The notes under the pieces: generated by a model
Database searches by the model: none
What the model saw: the letters and a program-made list of their open reading frames with translations, nothing else
What the model was told of the DNA's origin: nothing
Program-made: the position numbers and the translations under genes
Shown: positions 33,437 to 38,410 of the stretch, piece by piece
Numbering within the stretch: position 1 is the stretch's first letter
Layout of the letters: each line of letters begins with the position of its first letter
Source: Bacteroidales bacterium
Lineage (GTDB): Bacteria; Bacteroidota; Bacteroidia; Bacteroidales; Muribaculaceae
DNA: 38,410 nucleotides
Assembly: GCA_029224905.1 (NCBI GenBank)
Contig: JAQXVL010000186.1
Coordinates: 1 to 38,410, forward strand
Direction of reading: 5' to 3'

Positions 33437-34183
33437 ATGCCTCGCTACTTCCTCCACCTGGCATACAACGGAGCGGACTACCACGGCTGGCAGTCGCAGC
33501 CTAATGCCGTAACCGTGCAGGAGACCGTGGAGAAGGCGCTCTCGAAGGTGCTGCGGCGGCAAGTGGCAATCGTCGGCGCCGGACGTACCGACACCGGTGT
33601 CAACGCGCGCTCGATGTATGCCCACTTCGACGTCGACGACGAAATCGCCGACCCGCGCCGACTCATTGCCGCGCTCAACAGCCTCGTGGGGCGCGACATC
33701 GCAGTCTACGGCATTCGACGCGTTGCTGACGATGCTCATGCGCGGTTCGACGCCGTAGCGAGAACATATAAGTATTTTATAACCACTCATAAGTCGCCGT
33801 TCGACTATCACTTTGCGTGGAATCCGCCGTATCCGCTCGACGTCGACGCTATGAACGCCGCGGCGGCACGACTGGCGGACTACATTGACTTTACCAGTTT
33901 TTCGAAACTTCATACCGACGTGGCAACCAACAATTGCCGCATCTACGAAGCGCAGTGGACCGCCGAAGGCGACAGACTGACCTTTACCATCAAAGCAGAC
34001 CGCTTTTTGCGAAATATGGTTCGCGCCATCGTCGGCACGCTTGTCGACGTGGGGCGCGGAAAAACGTCGGTCGACGAGTTTTGTCGCATCATAGAGCGCA
34101 AAGACCGCTGTGCGGCAGGTGCTTCCGTGCCGGGTAATGCGCTGTTTCTCTGGCAAGTGGATTACCCTTACGAGGTTGATTGA
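33437..34183 (+). CDS. truA: tRNA pseudouridine synthase A
   Basis: This 248-aa protein is TruA, which makes pseudouridine at positions 38-40 of tRNA anticodon arms. RYFLHLAYNGADYHGWQSQP and GAGRTDTGVNA are family motifs; the catalytic aspartate is D52 in the second. FTIKADRFLRNMVRAIVGTL is the conserved C-terminal region. It follows speA by 7 bp and precedes dacB closely. Confidence 0.96.
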   Translation: MPRYFLHLAYNGADYHGWQSQPNAVTVQETVEKALSKVLRRQVAIVGAGRTDTGVNARSMYAHFDVDDEIADPRRLIAALNSLVGRDIAVYGIRRVADDAHARFDAVARTYKYFITTHKSPFDYHFAWNPPYPLDVDAMNAAAARLADYIDFTSFSKLHTDVATNNCRIYEAQWTAEGDRLTFTIKADRFLRNMVRAIVGTLVDVGRGKTSVDEFCRIIERKDRCAAGASVPGNALFLWQVDYPYEVD

Positions 34184-34197
34184 TTTTGAAAATAGCG

Positions 34198-35649
34198 ATG
34201 AAAAAATTCATATTTGTCATACTGACTATCGTCGCTGCCGTACTGACGGCATCGGCTGTCGACTTCAGCGGCTCGAAGGATGCAATCAAGCGGTTTTGCA
34301 CGGCGCGAGGCATGACGCGTGCCCACGTCGGGCTGTGCGTCATGGACTTGCAAACCGGCGAACTGAAGGTGGCATATTGCGAGCGCGATTCGTTCATTCC
34401 GGCGTCGGTCACCAAACTTGTAACGTCGGCAACGACGATGAAAGCGCAGCCCGACGGCTTTTCGTTTATCACCACCGTAGCCTGCCGCGGGAGCATCGAC
34501 GACAACGGCACGTTGAAAGGCGATTTGGTCGTTCGCGCAAGTCTCGACCCGACCGTCGAGTCGCGGTTCTTCAAGGAGCATCCGTCGTTTATTGCCGGGT
34601 GTCTGCGCGCCGTCAAGCGCTGCGGCATCAAGAAAATCGAAGGGCGTGTGGTGGTCGACAACACCATCTATCGCGAAAATCCCGTGCCCGACGCGTGGGA
34701 AGACCCTGACGTTGCCGAAGACTATGGCGCCGGGCTCTTTGCTCTGAATTATGCCGATAACCAGGCGCTGCTTAAGTTCGAAACCACTGCTGACAGCCTT
34801 CGCTTGGTCGAAGTTATGCCGAAGTACGCCTTCGGAGCACTCGACAATCGTGCGCGAATCGTCAGTGCCAAGTCAGCCGCAGGACTGCGTTTCTTCCGTA
34901 AGAAGAACAGCGAAACCCTGCGCATCAGCGGCTCGATGTCGCGCCGAAATAAGCCTTATACCTACCGCACGACGATGAGCGACGCCCACCGCGCGTTCGT
35001 CAATGCGTTGACCGACTCGCTCGCGGCACACGGCGTGGAAGTCGAAGGTCACAATCACGAGCGACATCATGGCGAGGAAACGATAATGTTCTATTCGTCG
35101 CCGTTGCTCGACGACATCGTCAAGTCGTTGCTCTATCGCAGCGATAATATGTTTGCCGAGGCTATTCTGCGCGGCAATTCCGTCGGATTCAACAAAACCA
35201 TAACGCGCAAACACAGCCTGAAAAAGGAGCGGCACATTCTCAAAGAGTGGGACGTCGACCTTCGCCACGTCAACCTCTACGACGGTTCCGGGCTTTCGCG
35301 GTCGAACCATTTCACGCCGGTTTTCCTTGCCTCGACGCTACGAGCCGCCTACCTCGACCCGAAATTGGGTAAGCGTTTCAGTGCGTTGCTCCCGGTGTGC
35401 GGACGCGACGGTACTGTGCGGCGTCTGCTCAAAGACACGCGGCTCGACGGCCGTATTGCGCTCAAATCGGGCAGTATGAACGCCGTTCAGAGCTATGCCG
35501 GATACTTCCCCGCCGACGAGCCTCGCTATGCCGTGGTTTTGATGGCTAACAAGTTTACTTGCTCGCATAGCGACATACGTAAACTTATCGAAACGCTTCT
35601 GCTCGGCGTCCTTGCCGAGTCCCCCGCTGACGAATCGAACGAATCTTAG
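34198..35649 (+). CDS. dacB: D-alanyl-D-alanine carboxypeptidase/endopeptidase (PBP4, S13 family)
   Basis: The protein has 483 aa from the ATG at 34198, which begins a signal peptide (KKFIFVILTIVAAVLTASA). The track's upstream TTG lies at the truA stop. The penicillin-binding motifs are present: SVTK (S70, K73), the SDN of YRSDNMFAE, and KSGS in place of KTG. The long insert between the first two motifs is typical of PBP4/DacB. It trims or cleaves D-Ala cross-links in peptidoglycan in the periplasm. It follows truA by 14 bp. Confidence 0.92.
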   Translation: MKKFIFVILTIVAAVLTASAVDFSGSKDAIKRFCTARGMTRAHVGLCVMDLQTGELKVAYCERDSFIPASVTKLVTSATTMKAQPDGFSFITTVACRGSIDDNGTLKGDLVVRASLDPTVESRFFKEHPSFIAGCLRAVKRCGIKKIEGRVVVDNTIYRENPVPDAWEDPDVAEDYGAGLFALNYADNQALLKFETTADSLRLVEVMPKYAFGALDNRARIVSAKSAAGLRFFRKKNSETLRISGSMSRRNKPYTYRTTMSDAHRAFVNALTDSLAAHGVEVEGHNHERHHGEETIMFYSSPLLDDIVKSLLYRSDNMFAEAILRGNSVGFNKTITRKHSLKKERHILKEWDVDLRHVNLYDGSGLSRSNHFTPVFLASTLRAAYLDPKLGKRFSALLPVCGRDGTVRRLLKDTRLDGRIALKSGSMNAVQSYAGYFPADEPRYAVVLMANKFTCSHSDIRKLIETLLLGVLAESPADESNES

Positions 35650-35658
35650 CGCAAATTG

Positions 35659-35689
35659 TTTGTTTATTATAATTTTTTGTGTACGTTTG
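35659..35689 (+). promoter_or_regulatory. Promoter of the acidic-protein/rsmI/lipoprotein operon
   Basis: TTTG (35659-35662) and TACGTTTG (35682-35689) are separated by 19 nt, a full match to the Bacteroidetes consensus. The leader would be about 18 nt. Confidence 0.82.
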
Positions 35690-35713
35690 CAATAATAAAA
35701 TACTCCACGGCTT

Positions 35714-36466
35714 ATGGATGAGATAAAATCAATGCTTCGCGAAGTGCTCGAATTGGAAGGACTTCTGATGGTCGCTGATTCTCGCGGCGACGAAACGCCC
35801 GACGCGGTTTTTACGTTAATCAGGGAGAAAGTTGAACAACTCCGTGCGGTGTGCGATTGTCTGCCCGAAGAATTGTCCGAGGATGCGGAAGACGAAGAAT
35901 TGCCGGTCGAACCGCTCGCCGATGTGCCCGCTGAGGAAACTCCGGTTGAAGAAACTCTTGTTGAAGAACCGATTGAAGAAGAAATCGTAGACGAAGAACC
36001 CGAACCCGAAATCGAGCCCGAAGTTGAAGAAGTAATAGAAATCGAGGAAGAGCCGGAGCCGGAAATCGAAGTAGTGCCGGAACCCGAAATCGAGGAAGAA
36101 CCCGCGCCGGAGCCTGTCGAGGAAGTCCCCGAGCCGGAAGAAGTTCCCGAAATCGAAGAGGAAATCGAGGAGGAAATTGCAGACGAGCCCGTTGAGGAGA
36201 AAACAATTACCCTCGATGAAGCGTTTATACGTAATAAGGCGAAAGACCTCAAGAGTGCGTTCTCGCTCAACGACACCTTCCGCTTCCGCCGCGAACTCTT
36301 CGGCAACAGCGCTGCTGATATGAACGATGCCATCGATTTGGTTAACGCTATGAACAGCTACGACGAAGCCGAAGACTACTTTATCAACGACCTTGGCTGG
36401 GATGCCGAGTCGGACGAAGTTAGAGAGTTTATGGAGATTATCCGTAACCATTTTATTGCAGAATGA
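35714..36466 (+). CDS. Acidic Glu/Pro-rich protein of unknown function
   Basis: This 250-aa protein has three parts. The N-terminus (about 1-50) is a helical segment, MDEIKSMLREVLELEGLLM onward. The middle (about 55-165) is a highly acidic Glu/Pro/Val/Ile repeat with units such as EPEPEIE and EEVPEPEEVPEIEEE. The C-terminus (about 170-250) is a compact, likely conserved domain (LKSAFSLNDTFRFRRELFGN, YDEAEDYFINDLGW). No signal peptide is present. I recognise the C-terminal domain as recurrent in Bacteroidetes but know of no function. It is translationally coupled to rsmI through an ATGA overlap, which hints at a ribosome- or translation-related role. The acidic linker may be extended and variable in length. 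Confidence 0.75.
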   Translation: MDEIKSMLREVLELEGLLMVADSRGDETPDAVFTLIREKVEQLRAVCDCLPEELSEDAEDEELPVEPLADVPAEETPVEETLVEEPIEEEIVDEEPEPEIEPEVEEVIEIEEEPEPEIEVVPEPEIEEEPAPEPVEEVPEPEEVPEIEEEIEEEIADEPVEEKTITLDEAFIRNKAKDLKSAFSLNDTFRFRRELFGNSAADMNDAIDLVNAMNSYDEAEDYFINDLGWDAESDEVREFMEIIRNHFIAE

Positions 36467-37221
36467 CCGAACGCAACAAAATAACACGAGGTGTGCTCTA
36501 TGTCGTACCCACGCCGGTGGGCAATATGGACGACATGACTTTTCGCGCAATCAACGTGCTGAAGTCGGTCGACACGATTCTCGCCGAAGACACCCGCACG
36601 AGCGCCACGCTGTTGCGCCATTTCGACATAAAAGCACGTTTGGAGAGTCATCATAAGTTTAACGAGCACGAGACGTCGGCGGGCATTGTCGCTCGACTCA
36701 AATCGGGCGAATCGATAGCGCTGATTTCCGATGCGGGCACGCCCGGAATTTCCGACCCGGGATTTATGCTGTCACGCGAGTGCCGCAATCAGGGCGTTGA
36801 GGTGCAGTGCCTGCCGGGCGCTACGGCATTCGTTCCCGCGCTCGTCGACTCCGGACTGCCCTGCGACAAATTCTGCTTCGAAGGGTTTCTTCCGCAGAAA
36901 AAGGGTAGGGCAACGCGAATAGCGCAACTCGCCGAAGAACCGCGTACGACGGTAATCTACGAGAGTCCGTTGAGGCTACTCAAAACGCTTCAGCAACTTG
37001 CCGAGGTGTTTGGCGTCGACCGCGATGCCGCCGTTTGCCGCGAAATCTCCAAACTTCACGAGACCGTCCATCGCGGCACGCTTGGCGAACTCGTCGACGT
37101 GTTTGCCGCAACCGAGCCGCGCGGCGAAATCGTGCTCATCGTTGCCGGTAAGCCGCAGCAACAGCAGAAAAAAGTTGACAAATACGCTCAATTTAAAACC
37201 AATAAAAAACCCGAAATATGA
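36463..37221 (+). CDS. rsmI: 16S rRNA (cytidine-2'-O)-methyltransferase RsmI
   Basis: This 252-aa protein is the RsmI member of the tetrapyrrole-methylase fold family. GVLYVVPTPVGNMDDMTFRA, ILAEDTRTS, LISDAGTPGISDPG and YESPLRLLKTL are family motifs. It 2'-O-methylates C1402 of 16S rRNA in E. coli. The start overlaps the stop of the upstream gene (ATGA) and its own stop overlaps the next start in the same way. Confidence 0.95.
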   Translation: MTERNKITRGVLYVVPTPVGNMDDMTFRAINVLKSVDTILAEDTRTSATLLRHFDIKARLESHHKFNEHETSAGIVARLKSGESIALISDAGTPGISDPGFMLSRECRNQGVEVQCLPGATAFVPALVDSGLPCDKFCFEGFLPQKKGRATRIAQLAEEPRTTVIYESPLRLLKTLQQLAEVFGVDRDAAVCREISKLHETVHRGTLGELVDVFAATEPRGEIVLIVAGKPQQQQKKVDKYAQFKTNKKPEI

Positions 37222-38072
37222 AACGAACACTATTAATCGCAGCCGCATGTTCTATCCTCTTCTCGTGCGGTAACAACGGAAAAACCGAAGCACAACTTCA
37301 ACACGAATCCGACTCGTTGAAACTCGAGTCGACCGAAGCACAGCGCGACAGCCTGCTCTCGCTCGTCGGCGAAATCAGCGAAAGCCTCACCGAGGTGAGC
37401 CGTATGGAAAACGTCATTACTTCGCCCGATTTCCAGAGCGAAACTCCGCAGCAAAAGCGTCAAATCCTTGCCAACATTCAAGCCCTCCGCGACGAATTGC
37501 GCAACCGTCAAGACAAACTCACACAACTCGAAGCACGCCTGAAGAAGTCGAACAACTTCTCGAAAGAACTCGAAAAGACCATTGAGGCGCAAAAAGCACT
37601 CATCGCCGAGCAATCAGCGAAAATCGACCAACTCCAAGCTCAACTTACTCAGGCAAATGCCGAGATTGCAAACCTCAACGTGCGCGTCGATTCGCTCCAC
37701 ACCGAGGTAGCTACCGTTACCGAGCAGAAAGTAGCAGCCGAACAACATTCGCAAGCCGTTACGAACGAACTCAACACGTGCTACTATGCTATGGGCTCGA
37801 ACGCCGAACTCAAGGCGCATAAGTTGCTCGAAAAGAAATTCTTGGGTAAAACGAAGGTGATGGAAGGCGAATTCGACCGCTCATTCTTCACCAAAGCAGA
37901 CAAGCGTACGCTCAAGTCAATTAACACCTACGCTTCGAAGGCTAAAATCGTAACCAAGCAGCCGGTAAGTTCTTACGAAATCAACGACGTTGGCGGCAAC
38001 AAAGTTATCAACATCACCAACCCGACCCTCTTCTGGGAAAAATCCGATTTCTTGATTATTCAAGTGAATTAG
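37218..38072 (+). CDS. Coiled-coil lipoprotein (resembles Bacteroides Cbp1-type proteins)
   Basis: This 284-aa protein has a lipoprotein signal ending in LFSC with the lipidated cysteine at 17. Residues 20-185 are a long coiled coil, with heptad-like stretches such as LRDELRNRQDKLTQLEARLK and AKIDQLQAQLTQANAEIANL. The C-terminal domain (NTCYYAMGSNAELKAHKLL, then LGKTKVMEGEFD and DVGGNKVINITNPTLFW) resembles proteins annotated in Bacteroides as Cbp1 family collagen-binding adhesins. The label does not prove adhesion; a structural role in the envelope is equally possible. It is translationally coupled to rsmI, an odd partner, and is followed by a likely terminator. Confidence 0.8.
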   Translation: MKRTLLIAAACSILFSCGNNGKTEAQLQHESDSLKLESTEAQRDSLLSLVGEISESLTEVSRMENVITSPDFQSETPQQKRQILANIQALRDELRNRQDKLTQLEARLKKSNNFSKELEKTIEAQKALIAEQSAKIDQLQAQLTQANAEIANLNVRVDSLHTEVATVTEQKVAAEQHSQAVTNELNTCYYAMGSNAELKAHKLLEKKFLGKTKVMEGEFDRSFFTKADKRTLKSINTYASKAKIVTKQPVSSYEINDVGGNKVINITNPTLFWEKSDFLIIQVN

Positions 38073-38081
38073 TAAGAGGTA

Positions 38082-38131
38082 AGAGGGGCGTCTATCGGTA
38101 GTCAATATCGTCAGGCGCCTCTTCGCTTTTA
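38082..38131 (+). terminator. Probable terminator after the coiled-coil lipoprotein gene
   Basis: AAGAGG (38082-38087) pairs with CCTCTT (38118-38123), extended inward by CGTCT with AGGCG across a 2-nt bulge. A short T-run (CGCTTTT) follows. It begins 9 bp past the stop. Confidence 0.6.
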
Positions 38132-38188
38132 TTCTATCACTATAATTAGGTATTTCTTGCTTTTCGGCGAAATTACGTCTTGTTATTC

Positions 38189-38219
38189 TTGTATCTTCAG
38201 CGCAGATTCCGTAATTTTG
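38189..38219 (+). promoter_or_regulatory. Promoter of feoB
   Basis: TAATTTTG (38212-38219) matches TAnnTTTG, and a TTG at 38189-38191 lies 20 nt upstream as a partial -33. The leader would be about 13 nt. Confidence 0.6.
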
Positions 38220-38238
38220 CTATCGAAAGGACTTTTCG

Positions 38239-38410
38239 ATGAAATTATCAGAACTTAAAACAGGCGAATCGGGCATAATCGTGAAAATCACGGGCCACGG
38301 CTCTTTCCGTAAGCGAGTTATGGAAATGGGCTTCGTTAAGGGAAAAAAGATACATGTAGAACTTAATGCGCCGCTTCACGACCCGATAAAATACCGCATT
38401 CTCGACTACG
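38239..38410 (+). CDS. feoB: FeoA-domain start of a probable FeoAB ferrous iron transporter, cut by the right edge
   Basis: The last 172 bases encode 57 residues from the ATG at 38239: MKLSELKTGESGIIVKITGH, then FRKRVMEMGFVKGKKI and APLHDPIKYRI. This is a FeoA (SH3-like) domain. In Bacteroidales FeoA is usually fused to the N-terminus of the FeoB GTPase-permease, so the rest of the gene should encode FeoB. A free-standing feoA is possible and cannot be excluded because the window ends. The family is known for ferrous iron uptake across the inner membrane. It is missing from the ORF track because it has no stop inside the window. Confidence 0.82.
   Translation, partial: MKLSELKTGESGIIVKITGHGSFRKRVMEMGFVKGKKIHVELNAPLHDPIKYRILDY

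Noticed and set aside
35890-36210. Repetitive sequence in the acidic gene as a possible CRISPR or tandem repeat array
   Set aside because: The repetition is at the protein level (Glu/Pro units) with irregular spacing and no spacers.
36376-36669. Minus-strand ORFs around the acidic gene and rsmI (for example 35338-36333, 331 aa of Ser-rich sequence)
   Set aside because: They are antisense of the Glu/Pro repeat (giving Ser/Phe-rich products) and of rsmI, with no independent support.

Overview
The window is ordinary chromosomal DNA from a member of the Bacteroidales. The evidence is Bacteroidetes-type promoters (TTTG, about 19-20 nt, then TAnnTTTG), a FeoA-type start to a probable FeoAB fusion, Bacteroidetes-type L13, S9, S2 and EF-Ts, and secreted proteins with type IX secretion (T9SS) type A C-terminal domains. 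T9SS cargo together with a balanced GC content would suit Muribaculaceae or a Tannerella-like relative better than Bacteroides sensu stricto, but that is inference. I saw no tRNA, rRNA, CRISPR array, insertion sequence or phage gene.

Region 1 (1-15481, all minus strand) is a peptidoglycan breakdown and salvage locus in three transcription units. The first (15481 to 9579) encodes a NAGPA/DUF2233 phosphodiester glycosidase with a T9SS tail, a PD40 propeller protein and an Amidase_3 N-acetylmuramoyl-L-alanine amidase with a T9SS tail, and ends in a perfect terminator. The second is a single BadF/MurK-like amino-sugar kinase. The third (8410 to beyond the left edge) encodes a golvesin-domain amidase-like protein, a two-part GT2-like protein, a DUF4922 HIT/GalT-like protein, a SpoIID-like protein without a signal peptide, an AmpG-like permease and the start of NamZ (GH171 exo-muramidase). 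Together they suggest extracellular cutting of foreign or self murein, uptake and re-phosphorylation.

Region 2 (15603-18551, minus) is an envelope operon: sigma-54 activator without a receiver domain, LptE, a TPR-like protein and SecG. Region 3 (18692-21745, plus) is the translation operon rplM-rpsI-rpsB-tsf, with two well-formed RNA structures: one in the rplM leader and one between rpsI and rpsB. Region 4 (21785-23532, plus) holds cysK, preceded by a perfect palindrome, and a LuxR-type response regulator. A 1266-aa secreted GHL10/DUF187 protein converges on it from the minus strand.

Region 5 (27356-27789) is a 434-bp gene-free stretch with direct and inverted repeats. It leads into a thioredoxin-like lipoprotein. 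Region 6 (28247-31367, minus) is a four-gene cluster (GT-C glycosyltransferase, UbiA/DPPR-synthase-like prenyltransferase, HAD phosphatase, GtrA flippase) that resembles the mycobacterial polyprenyl-phospho-ribose pathway. The UbiA gene carries an in-frame G9 tract that could make it phase-variable.

Region 7 (31457-38410, plus) is mostly housekeeping: speA, truA, dacB, then an operon of an acidic Glu/Pro-rich protein, rsmI and a coiled-coil lipoprotein, and finally the start of feoB.
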